The notes under the pieces: model-generated
Database searches by the model: none
What the model was told of the DNA's origin: nothing
What the model saw: the letters and a program-made list of their open reading frames with translations, nothing else
Program-made: the position numbers and the translations under genes
Origin: Pseudomonadota bacterium
GTDB lineage: Bacteria; Pseudomonadota; Alphaproteobacteria; Sphingomonadales; Sphingomonadaceae
DNA: 64,000 bases
Direction: 5' to 3'
Assembly: GCA_023423655.1 (NCBI GenBank)
Contig: JAFAFE010000007.1
Span: 1-64,000 of the forward strand
Shown: piece after piece, positions 16,697-24,934 of the stretch
Layout of the letters: the number at the start of each line of letters is the position of its first letter
Position numbering within the stretch: position 1 is the stretch's first letter

Positions 16697-17119
16697 ATGG
16701 AAGACCAAGCCGAAATGCAGGAAATGCTCGTCACGCTGACCGCCGATATTGTTGCCGCCCATGTCAGCAATAACAGCGTTGCTGTGTCGGATTTACCCCT
16801 GTTGATTCAAAATGTTCACGGCGCACTGGCAGGGCTTTCGGAGCCTGCTGCGGCTCCGGCGGAAAAGCAGGAACCGGCTGTGTCTATCCGCGCATCGATC
16901 AAGCCCGACTATATTGTCTGCCTTGAAGACGGCAAGAAGCTGAAAATGCTCAAGCGCCACCTGATGACGCATTATGGCATGACGCCGGAAGATTATCGCG
17001 CCAAGTGGAACCTGCCCGCCGATTATCCGATGGTTGCGCCCAACTATGCCGAACAGCGCCGCGAACTGGCGCACAAGATCGGCCTCGGCACCTCGCGCAA
17101 GGGTAAGGGCAAGAAATAA
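16697..17119 (+). CDS. mucR: MucR/Ros family zinc-finger regulator
   Basis: This 140-residue protein carries the Ros/MucR zinc-finger block: YIVCLEDGKKLKMLKRHL followed by MTHYGMTPEDYRAKWNLPADYPMVAPNYA. The ATG at 16697 has AAGAGGAA 7-15 bases upstream; the TTG just before it is not needed. The usual first zinc-ligand pair appears as a single Cys (VCLEDGK), as in many MucR proteins. MucR is an H-NS-like silencer of surface polysaccharide, motility and symbiosis/virulence genes that binds A+T-rich DNA. The A+T-rich upstream region (16584-16690) suggests autoregulation, and the exopolysaccharide island is a plausible target. Confidence 0.92.
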   Translation: MEDQAEMQEMLVTLTADIVAAHVSNNSVAVSDLPLLIQNVHGALAGLSEPAAAPAEKQEPAVSIRASIKPDYIVCLEDGKKLKMLKRHLMTHYGMTPEDYRAKWNLPADYPMVAPNYAEQRRELAHKIGLGTSRKGKGKK

Positions 17120-17193
17120 TTGGCGCAGCTTATGTGCCGGTAAAAAAATATGCTGGTGAAAAATAAACGCGCTTGTGCATGATAAGCGCGAGC

Positions 17194-17225
17194 GGAATGG
17201 CGGGGGCAAGGCTTCCGCCATTTCC
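17194..17225 (+). terminator. Possible terminator after mucR
   Basis: GGAATGGCGG (17194-17203) pairs with CCGCCATTTCC (17215-17225) with a one-base bulge, followed by TGTTTG. A second small hairpin (CGCGCTT/AAGCGCG) lies just upstream at 17168-17190. The T tract is weak. Confidence 0.4.
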
Positions 17226-17317
17226 TGTTTGGGCCTGTGCCTTTCTCCGCGCTAGGTCCACCCATTTTGCCTTTTACGGTCTTGCTGTTTTGCGGCGGCC
17301 AAGCCATAACAGGCCTC

Positions 17318-17740
17318 ATGCCAAATAAAATCGACATTGAAGCCTTGTGTGCCGAAAAAGGCCTGAGAATTACCGAACAACGCCGGATCATCGCGCGGGT
17401 CATTTCCGAAGCGGATGACCATCCCGATGTCGAAAAACTTTACGAGCGCGCCTCCGCGCTCGACAGCGGCATTTCGATTGCGACCGTCTATCGCACGGTG
17501 CGTCTGTTCGAAGAGGCCGGCATCCTCGACCGCCATGATTTCGGCGATGGCCGCGCGCGCTATGAAGCTGCGCCCGAAGCCCATCATGACCATCTGATTG
17601 ATGTCGAAACCGGCAAAGTCATCGAATTTGTCGATCCCGAACTCGAAGCCCTGCAAAAGCAGATTGCCGAAAAGCTTGGCTATCGTCTGGTCGACCATCG
17701 TATGGAATTATACGGGGTCGTGATCGACAAGAAGGGCTGA
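17318..17740 (+). CDS. fur: Fur family transcriptional regulator
   Basis: This 140-residue protein has the Fur winged-helix DNA-binding domain (GLRITEQRRIIARVI, SIATVYRTVRLFEEAGIL) and the metal-site motif HHDHLIDVETG in the dimerisation domain. It lacks the C-terminal CxxC structural zinc pairs. The start at 17318 gives the normal length. In alphaproteobacteria the gene at this place is Fur/Mur, responding to iron or manganese; sequence alone does not decide which metal. Confidence 0.92.
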   Translation: MPNKIDIEALCAEKGLRITEQRRIIARVISEADDHPDVEKLYERASALDSGISIATVYRTVRLFEEAGILDRHDFGDGRARYEAAPEAHHDHLIDVETGKVIEFVDPELEALQKQIAEKLGYRLVDHRMELYGVVIDKKG

Positions 17741-17798
17741 CCGGATTAACGCGACAACATCCTCGGTCGAGGAAGCGGGATGGCACCCGCGCGCACTT

Positions 17799-18536
17799 TT
17801 GCGCAGTCTGGCGATTGTTGCCGGATTGTTGGTCGTGCTGGTCCCGCATTTGCTGTTCCGTGGTTTAAGACAACGTTCGCCAATCCCGCGCGTCTATCTT
17901 AAATATGTAGGCTGGATTGCGGGCATGGATGTGCGTGTCCATGGCACCCGCGTGCGCGATCATGTCCTCTATGTCGCCAACCATGTAAGCTGGATGGATA
18001 TATTGGCGCTGGGCGGCGAGACCGGCTGCGCCTTTGTCTCAAAAGCCGAAGTCGAACAATGGCCGGTCATAGGCTGGCTCGCCGATCAGGTCGGCACCGT
18101 CTATGTGAAACGCGAAGACCGGCGCGCGGTCATGGGGCAGGCCGATGATGTGCGCGGCGCGGTCACCAAGGGCAGTCCCGTTGCGCTCTTCCCCGAAGGC
18201 ACGACCAATGACGGGGTGACGATAAAGCCGTTCCGCGCGTCGCTGCTCGCCTCGATGGTCGACCCGCCCAAAGGCGCGCGCGTCCAGCCTGTCGTGATAG
18301 ATTATGGCGATATTGCCGAAGATATTGCCTGGACCGAAGCCGAGCTTGCGCCCAATTTGAAGCGCGTCCTCGCGCGTCGCGGGCGGATGAAGATCGACCT
18401 TTATTTCCTTACCCCCCTCAGCGACGACGTCACCCACGACCGTAAGCTTATCGCATCGGTCGCGCGCGATGCGATTGTCTATGCACTCGCCAAAGCCGGT
18501 AACAGTGCTTCCGGTCGCGTGCGCTATCGCTTATAG
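17799..18536 (+). CDS. plsC: 1-acylglycerol-3-phosphate acyltransferase
   Basis: This 245-residue inner-membrane enzyme makes phosphatidic acid from lysophosphatidic acid. It has the catalytic NHVSWMD (H-x4-D) and the glycerol-phosphate-binding FPEGTT, plus an N-terminal hydrophobic helix. The start is uncertain. In this frame there is no ATG or GTG upstream of the conserved part before the stop near 17721, only TTG at 17799 (used here) or a non-standard codon. It lies 58 bases after fur and 8 bases before miaB, in the usual alphaproteobacterial order. Confidence 0.88.
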   Translation: MRSLAIVAGLLVVLVPHLLFRGLRQRSPIPRVYLKYVGWIAGMDVRVHGTRVRDHVLYVANHVSWMDILALGGETGCAFVSKAEVEQWPVIGWLADQVGTVYVKREDRRAVMGQADDVRGAVTKGSPVALFPEGTTNDGVTIKPFRASLLASMVDPPKGARVQPVVIDYGDIAEDIAWTEAELAPNLKRVLARRGRMKIDLYFLTPLSDDVTHDRKLIASVARDAIVYALAKAGNSASGRVRYRL

Positions 18537-18544
18537 AGCAGCGC

Positions 18545-19879
18545 ATGAATCACTCGTCTCCCAAAAAATATCATGTAAAAAGTTTCGGTTGCCAGATGAA
18601 CGTCTATGACGGCGAACGCATGGCCGAAATGATGGCGGCGCAAGGCTTGCGTGCCGCGGACAGTACCGATGATGCCGATCTGGTCATCCTCAATACCTGC
18701 CATATCCGCGAAAAAGCGGCGGAAAAAGTCTATTCCGATATTGGCCGCCTCAAGCGCGAGGATGGATCGCGCCCGATGATTGCGGTCGCCGGTTGCGTTG
18801 CGCAAGCCGAAGGCGGCGAAATTGCCCGCCGCGCGCCCACTGTCGATATTGTCGTCGGCCCGCAAGCATACCACCGCCTGCCCGAACTGGTTGAGCAGGC
18901 GAAAGGCGGCAAACGCGCGCTTGATACGGATATGCCCGCCATCTCCAAATTCGACCATCTGCCCGCGCGCGCCAAACAGGCTCGTCCGGGCGCGTTCCTC
19001 ACTGTGCAGGAAGGTTGCGATAAATTCTGCACCTATTGCGTCGTCCCCTATACGCGCGGCGCGGAAATTTCGCGGCCTTGGGGCGATATTGTTCGCGAAG
19101 CCCATGCGCTGGTCGAAGGCGGAACACGCGAAATCACCTTGCTCGGCCAGAATGTGAACGCTTGGACGGGCGATGATGAAGCAGGGCGGGGGCAGGGGCT
19201 GGACGGCCTCATCCGCGCGCTCGCCAAAATCGACGGGCTGGAGCGTATCCGCTATACCACCAGCCACCCCAATGATATGAGCGACGGGCTTATTGCGGCG
19301 CATGGCGAGGTCGACAAGCTTATGCCCTTCCTCCATCTGCCGGTGCAGGCGGGGAGCGACCGCGTGCTGAAAGCAATGAACCGCAGCCACACGGTCGAAA
19401 GCTATCTGAAGCTCATCGAACGGGTGCGCGCCGTGCGCCCAGACATTGCCATTTCGGGTGATTTCATCGTCGGCTTTCCCGGCGAAAGCGACGCCGAATT
19501 TGAAGAAACGCTCGGCCTTGTCCGCGACGTTGACTATGCGATGGCCTATAGTTTCAAATATTCGCCGCGCCCCGGCACTCCGGCCGCCGATATGGACGGC
19601 CAGATTAGCGCAAATGTGATGGACGAGAGGCTGCAACGCCTGCAAAACCTGCTCAATGAACAGCAAGCCCGCTTCAATGCTGCGACCGTCGGACGGCAAT
19701 GCGCGGTGCTGCTGGAGCGCAAAGGCAAGCTTCCGGGCCAACTCATCGGCAAATCGCCCTGGCTGCAATCGGTCATCGTCAATGACAGTGCAGCGGCGAT
19801 TGGCGACCTTGTCCATGTCGAAATTGCGTCGGCCGGACCAAATAGTTTGATTGCCAACCTCATCAGAAAGGCGGCCTGA
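18545..19879 (+). CDS. miaB: tRNA-2-methylthio-N6-dimethylallyladenosine synthase
   Basis: This 444-residue radical-SAM methylthiotransferase modifies A37 of tRNAs reading UNN codons. The N-terminal MTTase domain has three cluster-binding Cys (SFGCQMN, NTCHIREKA, GCVAQ). The radical-SAM motif is CDKFCTYC (C-x3-C-x2-C), and a C-terminal TRAM domain ends the protein. Length is normal. It begins 8 bases after plsC and abuts phoH (TGA then ATG). Confidence 0.96.
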   Translation: MNHSSPKKYHVKSFGCQMNVYDGERMAEMMAAQGLRAADSTDDADLVILNTCHIREKAAEKVYSDIGRLKREDGSRPMIAVAGCVAQAEGGEIARRAPTVDIVVGPQAYHRLPELVEQAKGGKRALDTDMPAISKFDHLPARAKQARPGAFLTVQEGCDKFCTYCVVPYTRGAEISRPWGDIVREAHALVEGGTREITLLGQNVNAWTGDDEAGRGQGLDGLIRALAKIDGLERIRYTTSHPNDMSDGLIAAHGEVDKLMPFLHLPVQAGSDRVLKAMNRSHTVESYLKLIERVRAVRPDIAISGDFIVGFPGESDAEFEETLGLVRDVDYAMAYSFKYSPRPGTPAADMDGQISANVMDERLQRLQNLLNEQQARFNAATVGRQCAVLLERKGKLPGQLIGKSPWLQSVIVNDSAAAIGDLVHVEIASAGPNSLIANLIRKAA

Positions 19880-20872
19880 ATGTCGAAAAAGCCTCAACCC
19901 GCGGTAGCCGGAGATCGTGCCCGTATCGAGGTAAGTTTTGACAAGCCCCATTTGCTTCATGCGCTGTTCGGCGAATATGACCAAAATCTGGTGACCATAG
20001 AAAACCGTTTGGGCGTCTATATCGCCGCGCGCGGTAACAAGGTCCAGATTGAAGGCGAGGCCGAAGCTTGCGCCCGCGCCCGCGATGTATTGACGGGCCT
20101 TTATAACCGGCTCGTCCACGGGCAGGAGGTCGATAAAGGCGTGGTCGATGGCGTGATTTCGATGTCCGCAGAGCCGACCTTGGAAGGCATTATCCGCCGC
20201 GACGTCGAGCCGCCCAGCATCATGATCCGCACGCGCAAAAAGACCATCGTGCCGCGCTCGCCCACCCAATATGGCTATATGGAGGCGCTGGCGCGCGATG
20301 ATGTGATTTTCGCGCTTGGTCCGGCGGGCACCGGCAAAACCTATCTGGCGGTCGCGCAAGCGGTGAGCCAGCTTATCACCGGATCGGTGCAGCGGCTTAT
20401 CCTGTCGCGCCCTGCCGTAGAAGCTGGCGAGCGCCTTGGTTTCTTGCCCGGCGATATGAAGGAAAAAGTCGATCCCTATCTGCGACCGCTTTATGATGCG
20501 CTTTATGATACACTCCCTGCCGAGCAGGTCGAGCGGCGGATTGCGAGCGGCGAGATTGAAATCGCACCGCTCGCTTTCATGCGCGGGCGCACGCTGGCCG
20601 ACGCGTTTATCATCCTCGACGAAGCGCAAAATACCACCATTCCGCAGATGAAGATGTTCCTCACCCGTTTTGGTATGAACAGCCGCATGGTGATTTGCGG
20701 CGATCCGCGACAAGTGGATTTGCCGATGCCGGGCGCGTCAGGCCTTGCCGATGCGGTGGAACGGCTTGAGGGGGTCGAGGGTATATCGGTCGTCCGCTTC
20801 AATGCCGCCGATGTTGTCCGCCATCCGATCGTCGGGCGGATCGTTCAGGCTTATGAAGGGCCGGACAGTTAA
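19880..20872 (+). CDS. phoH: PhoH-like ATPase
   Basis: This 330-residue protein belongs to the PhoH (YbeZ) family. It has an N-terminal KH-like segment, then a P-loop (GPAGTGKTYLAVA, about residues 148-160) and the Walker B-type LDEAQN. YbeZ interacts with YbeY in RNA maturation in other bacteria. Normally phoH and ybeY adjoin; here a 425-residue unknown gene lies between them. Confidence 0.94.
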   Translation: MSKKPQPAVAGDRARIEVSFDKPHLLHALFGEYDQNLVTIENRLGVYIAARGNKVQIEGEAEACARARDVLTGLYNRLVHGQEVDKGVVDGVISMSAEPTLEGIIRRDVEPPSIMIRTRKKTIVPRSPTQYGYMEALARDDVIFALGPAGTGKTYLAVAQAVSQLITGSVQRLILSRPAVEAGERLGFLPGDMKEKVDPYLRPLYDALYDTLPAEQVERRIASGEIEIAPLAFMRGRTLADAFIILDEAQNTTIPQMKMFLTRFGMNSRMVICGDPRQVDLPMPGASGLADAVERLEGVEGISVVRFNAADVVRHPIVGRIVQAYEGPDS

Positions 20873-20930
20873 AAGGCGGCTTCGGCTTGGTTGAAAGCCG
20901 CGCTTCTTTGCTGAAACGAGTTTGAATGTG

Positions 20931-22208
20931 ATGCGTTTTTTACGCAATTTCGTAATTGTTTTTGTCCTGCTGCTGGTGGGCGGCGCTTTGTTGTTCACCT
21001 CGTCGGAGCCGCTTTTCAGCGCGCCCGCGCCGCGTCCCGACAATATGGCTGTGGTGAAGCAAGCGTTGAGCGACTTTAAGGGCCGCGACAATGTTTCCGA
21101 ACCGGTGACTTTGCGCCTGTCGAACAAGGAGTTGGCGGCGGGCTCGTCACTCGCCGGGCGGGCTTTGGCACCGACCATTGTGTCCTCGCGGCTCACGGAT
21201 ACACAATGGGAAGCAGGGTTCAGCAGACCCTTGCCGTTGGGTCGCTGGCTTAATGTCGAAGCAAGCCTGCCAGCCGAAGATTTTGTCAACAGTCCCGACG
21301 CGATACCGCCGGTCCAGCTTAAAATCGGCGTGGTGCGTTTGCCGCAATGGCTTAGCGGCAGGCTCGTCAAATGGGCGGTGCGTGCGGCACGTTACAAATA
21401 TCCCGATTTGCCCGCGCCATCCCATGTCCTTAAATCCATGCATTTTTCTGCAGGTGAAGTTGCGGTCACATTGAGCGTGCCGCGCGTGCGCGAAATTTAC
21501 GCCAAAGCGTCCGATGTGGCGGGCTTGCGTGCCGATGATGGTCTGGTGCGCGGGGCCTTGTGCCATTTGGCGGCCGAACAGAAGCGCCATCCGTCCACCG
21601 CTTTTGACGAACAGGTGCGCCGCGCTTTTGCAGCGCCTTTGCCGGGTAAGACTGCGGCCACCGATGCCGCCGCGCCCACGCCCGAAGCGCGCAACCGTGC
21701 GTCTATGGTCGCGCTTGCGATCTTTGTCGGGGGTGAACGCGCGCATCGGCTTTTCTATACTGCGAAAATCCGCGATGCCTCGTGTCCAGTCCCTCCCGAA
21801 GACCAGATAAAATTGGCGGGACGCGCCGATCTTCCCAAACATTGGGCGATCAGCGCCGCGCTGTCCGCGACGATGGGCACCGAAATGACCGGGGCGCTGG
21901 GTGAATGGAAGGAATTGTCCGACAGCTTGGCTGACGGCACCGGCTTTTCCTTTGTCGATATGACGGCCAACCGTTCGGGTTTCCGTTATGGTCAGGCAGG
22001 CACAAGGCCGCAAACCGCCGCGACTATCACGCAGAAAATGCAGAACATTACCGAAAGCGGGCTGATACCACAGGCGGCACTGTCTAATAAGGAAGGCCTT
22101 GCGAATCAGCAATTTACAGAGGATTTTTCGGATCTTGATTCAAACAAATATCGCGCGAGCATTGCGATGATTGACGGACAGCTCAACCGCGCGGGCGTTC
22201 CCCAATGA
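20931..22208 (+). CDS. Conserved-looking membrane-anchored protein of unknown function
   Basis: I cannot assign a function. The 425-residue protein has one N-terminal helix (FVIVFVLLLVGGALLF), then a large, probably periplasmic region with no recognisable enzyme motif. Features are RYKYPDLPAPSHVLKSMHFSAG, a central region with Cys in CHLAAEQKR, and a C-terminal block HWAISAALSATMG...GFSFVDMTANRSGFRYG. The last pattern resembles uncharacterised proteins I recall from other proteobacteria (unverified). The ATG at 20931 is chosen; TTG at 20922 is also in frame. Its stop overlaps the ybeY start (ATGA), so it is translationally coupled to ybeY. Confidence 0.78.
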   Translation: MRFLRNFVIVFVLLLVGGALLFTSSEPLFSAPAPRPDNMAVVKQALSDFKGRDNVSEPVTLRLSNKELAAGSSLAGRALAPTIVSSRLTDTQWEAGFSRPLPLGRWLNVEASLPAEDFVNSPDAIPPVQLKIGVVRLPQWLSGRLVKWAVRAARYKYPDLPAPSHVLKSMHFSAGEVAVTLSVPRVREIYAKASDVAGLRADDGLVRGALCHLAAEQKRHPSTAFDEQVRRAFAAPLPGKTAATDAAAPTPEARNRASMVALAIFVGGERAHRLFYTAKIRDASCPVPPEDQIKLAGRADLPKHWAISAALSATMGTEMTGALGEWKELSDSLADGTGFSFVDMTANRSGFRYGQAGTRPQTAATITQKMQNITESGLIPQAALSNKEGLANQQFTEDFSDLDSNKYRASIAMIDGQLNRAGVPQ

Positions 22209-22777
22209 TCGACGTCGCCATCCTTGCGGAAAATCCCTGGCCCGCAAGCGCGCGGGTTAGCAACGCCTCTGCGCAAAACAGTGATGGTCTACCCAATGAT
22301 TGGGATGCTCTGGCGACCAAAGCCGTCTTGGCTGCGCTCGCTGCAACCCCCTTCGCCGCGCTCGCCGACAGCAATTTGTGTATCGAAGTCGCGATAAAAT
22401 TATCCGGCAATGCTGAAGTGCAAATGCTGAACCGCGACTATCGCGGCAAGGACAAGCCGACCAACATATTGTCTTTCCCGCAAACCCCGCCCGATCTGCT
22501 CGTCGCCATCGCCAGCAGCATGCCCGGTGGCGCTGCGGGTGATGATAGCGAGGCCATTTTGGGCGACATGATTCTTGCCTATGAAACATGTATCGCCGAA
22601 GCAGGCGACAAGGCTATTTCGCTCGCCGACCATGTAACGCATCTAATCGTTCACGGGACATTGCATCTTTTGGGCTATGACCACATAGAAGAAGAGGAAG
22701 CGGTCCATATGGAGGCGCTTGAAATTGATATTTTGGCGGGATTGGGCTTGGCCGATCCCTATGGAGATAGAGACTGA
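22205..22777 (+). CDS. ybeY: Endoribonuclease YbeY (rRNA maturation)
   Basis: This 190-residue metal-dependent RNase acts in 16S rRNA 3'-end maturation and ribosome quality control. The zinc-binding signature HGTLHLLGYDH (H-x3-H-x5-H, about 149-159) is complete, and NRDYRGKDKPTNILSFP is a family hallmark. The N-terminal 40 residues are longer and more variable than in E. coli YbeY. The ATG overlaps the upstream stop by 4 bp; corC follows after 6 bases. Confidence 0.95.
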   Translation: MIDVAILAENPWPASARVSNASAQNSDGLPNDWDALATKAVLAALAATPFAALADSNLCIEVAIKLSGNAEVQMLNRDYRGKDKPTNILSFPQTPPDLLVAIASSMPGGAAGDDSEAILGDMILAYETCIAEAGDKAISLADHVTHLIVHGTLHLLGYDHIEEEEAVHMEALEIDILAGLGLADPYGDRD

Positions 22778-22783
22778 ACGCCC

Positions 22784-23743
22784 ATGGCGGACGATAATGG
22801 TGGAACAAATGGCGGGCGTCGCGGCGCTGACAGCGAAGAAGGCAACTCTATCTGGCGCAGTTTGCGCGCGCTGATTTTCGGAGACGGGGAAGAACCGTCG
22901 CTGCGCGAGCAGATTGAAGACGCGATAGACGAACATGAAGAAGAGGAAGGCCGCGACAATGGCGCGGCGCTCCACCGTTCATCCAAAAGCAAAGTCGCCG
23001 ATTTATCGCCGCTCGAACGGCAGATGCTGCGCAATCTTCTCCACTTCGGTGAAATGACCGCCGATGATGTGTCGGTCCCGCGCGCGGACATTATCGGGAT
23101 TCCCGAAAATGCCTCGTTCGACGAACTAGTCAGCCTGTTCGTCAAAGCGGGGCATAGCCGCTTGCCGGTGTATCGCGACAATCTCGATGAAGTGATCGGC
23201 ATGATCCACATTCGCGACGCTTTCGCCACCCTTGCCGCAGAAGGCGAGCCGCCCAAGACTATCGAATCCCTGATCCGCCAGCCGCGCTATGTGCCGGTGT
23301 CGATGGGCGTGCTGGATTTGCTTGCGGAAATGCGCAGCACACGCACGCATCTCGCCATTGTCCTTGACGAATATTCGGGCACCGAAGGCTTGGTGACGAT
23401 CGAGGATCTGGTCGAAGAAATTGTCGGTGACATTGAAGACGAGCATGATGAGGCTCCCGAAGCTTTGCTTGTGCCGTTGGACGATGGCCTGTGGGATGCG
23501 GATGCACGCGCGGAACTGGATGAGGTCGCCGAAGCCATTGCGCCCGCGCTCGCCGAAGTCGAAGAAGATGTCGATACGCTGGGCGGCCTTGCCTTTGTGC
23601 TTGCAGGCCATGTGCCGGAAACCGGCGAGATTTTGCTGCATCCGAGCGGGTGGCGGCTTGAAGTGACCGAAGGCGATGAACGGCGCGTCACGCGCCTGCG
23701 CCTCCATCCACCCAGCGTGCCTGTGCAAGCAAATCTTGATTAG
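22784..23743 (+). CDS. corC: CorC/YbeX-type CBS-domain protein
   Basis: This 319-residue hemolysin-family protein lacks membrane segments. An acidic N terminus precedes two CBS domains (about 90-210, with VPRADIIGIPENASFDELVSLF and LVTIEDLVEEIVGDIEDE). A C-terminal CorC_HlyC domain (LGGLAFVLAGHVPETGEIL) follows. The family is linked to Mg2+/Co2+ homeostasis and, as YbeX, to ribosome metabolism. The phoH-ybeY-corC grouping is the standard neighbourhood; lnt, which often follows, is not here. Confidence 0.93.
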   Translation: MADDNGGTNGGRRGADSEEGNSIWRSLRALIFGDGEEPSLREQIEDAIDEHEEEEGRDNGAALHRSSKSKVADLSPLERQMLRNLLHFGEMTADDVSVPRADIIGIPENASFDELVSLFVKAGHSRLPVYRDNLDEVIGMIHIRDAFATLAAEGEPPKTIESLIRQPRYVPVSMGVLDLLAEMRSTRTHLAIVLDEYSGTEGLVTIEDLVEEIVGDIEDEHDEAPEALLVPLDDGLWDADARAELDEVAEAIAPALAEVEEDVDTLGGLAFVLAGHVPETGEILLHPSGWRLEVTEGDERRVTRLRLHPPSVPVQANLD

Positions 23744-23770
23744 ACGCGGTTGAACGATTAACGGACAATT

Positions 23771-24925
23771 ATGGAAGTTTCGGGGCTCCGCGTCGCGCTT
23801 TTTAGCGGCAACTATAATTATGTAAGGGACGGAGCGAACCAGGCGCTGAACCGTTTGGCGGGCTATATCTTGCGTCAAGGGGCATCCTTGCGCGTCTATT
23901 CGCCGACCACCGGCACGCCTGCCTTTCCGCCCACCGGCGATCTGGTGAGCGTGCCGAGCATCTCGATTCCGGGCCGCGCGGAATACCGGTTCGCGACCGG
24001 CCTTTCGGGCGATGCGCTGCTTGACCTTGAAGCCTATGCGCCGAATGTCATCCATGTATCGAGCCCGGATGTGCTGGGCCACAAGGCGATCCGCTATGCC
24101 GAAGCGCATAATATTCCGGTCGTTGCCTCGTTCCATACGCGCTTCGAAACTTATTTGCGCTATTATGGGTTGGGCTTTCTGGAAGGCGCGTTGCTGGGTG
24201 TGCAGCGGCGTTTTTATAACCGTTGCGATGCGGTTTATGCGCCGTCGGAATCGATGGCCGAATTTTTGCGCGAGCAGAAAATGGGTCATGACATCCGCAT
24301 CTGGACGCGCGGCATCGACCAGAGCATCTTCAACCCCGCACACCGCGATATGGCGTGGCGGCGCAGTATCGGGCTGGTAGATGACGTCCCGGTTGTTGGC
24401 TTTTTTGGCCGCTTGGTGCTGGAAAAAGGGTTGGATATTGTGTCCGACACAATTGCTTTGCTCGAAAAACAGGGCGTTCCGCACCAATTGCTGATTGTCG
24501 GCGAAGGTCCCGCGCGGCAGATAGTTGCGAGCAAGCATCCCAATGCCGTCTTTACCGGCCATTTGATGCGCGAAGATTTGGGCCGCGCGGTCGCCTCGAT
24601 GGACCTTTTTCTGTTTCCCTCGATCACCGAAACCTTCGGCAATGTGACGTTGGAAGCGATGGCGTGCGGACTTCCTGTCGTCGCCGCCAATGCGACCGGA
24701 TCGCGCGATATTATTTCGGACGGTATTGATGGCCGTTTGATCGAACCCGGCAACGCCAAAGCCTTTGCAGCGGCGGTGCGCGCCTATTGCGAAGATGATG
24801 ATTTGCGCCGCAAAGCGGGAGCGGCGGGGCTTGAAAAAAGCCGCGCTTATAGCTGGGATGCGGTCAATCAGGTGATGATTGACGGCTATCTAGACGCGGT
24901 GATGACCCACCCGCAGCGCAAGTGA
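23771..24925 (+). CDS. Glycosyltransferase family 4
   Basis: This 384-residue GT-B-fold enzyme has an N-terminal acceptor-side domain (RVALFSGNYNYVRDGANQALN). The C-terminal nucleotide-sugar domain has the E-x7-E motif in ETFGNVTLEAMACGLPVV and GRLVLEKGLDIV. It resembles the GDP-mannose-dependent mannosyltransferases of membrane glycolipid synthesis (MgtA/PimB-like), but donor and acceptor are not provable here. It lies between corC and rarA on the same strand, 27 bases after corC, so its link to polysaccharide or glycolipid synthesis is not shown by context. Confidence 0.9.
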   Translation: MEVSGLRVALFSGNYNYVRDGANQALNRLAGYILRQGASLRVYSPTTGTPAFPPTGDLVSVPSISIPGRAEYRFATGLSGDALLDLEAYAPNVIHVSSPDVLGHKAIRYAEAHNIPVVASFHTRFETYLRYYGLGFLEGALLGVQRRFYNRCDAVYAPSESMAEFLREQKMGHDIRIWTRGIDQSIFNPAHRDMAWRRSIGLVDDVPVVGFFGRLVLEKGLDIVSDTIALLEKQGVPHQLLIVGEGPARQIVASKHPNAVFTGHLMREDLGRAVASMDLFLFPSITETFGNVTLEAMACGLPVVAANATGSRDIISDGIDGRLIEPGNAKAFAAAVRAYCEDDDLRRKAGAAGLEKSRAYSWDAVNQVMIDGYLDAVMTHPQRK

Positions 24926-24934
24926 GCTTGGCCT

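Noticed and set aside
18524..20713. 729-residue open frame on the minus strand, antisense to miaB and phoH
   Set aside because: It lies opposite two genes with complete family motifs, has no recognisable domains, and is a byproduct of codon bias in G+C-rich DNA. The same applies to long frames at 44692-46239 (+) and 23126-24562 (-).
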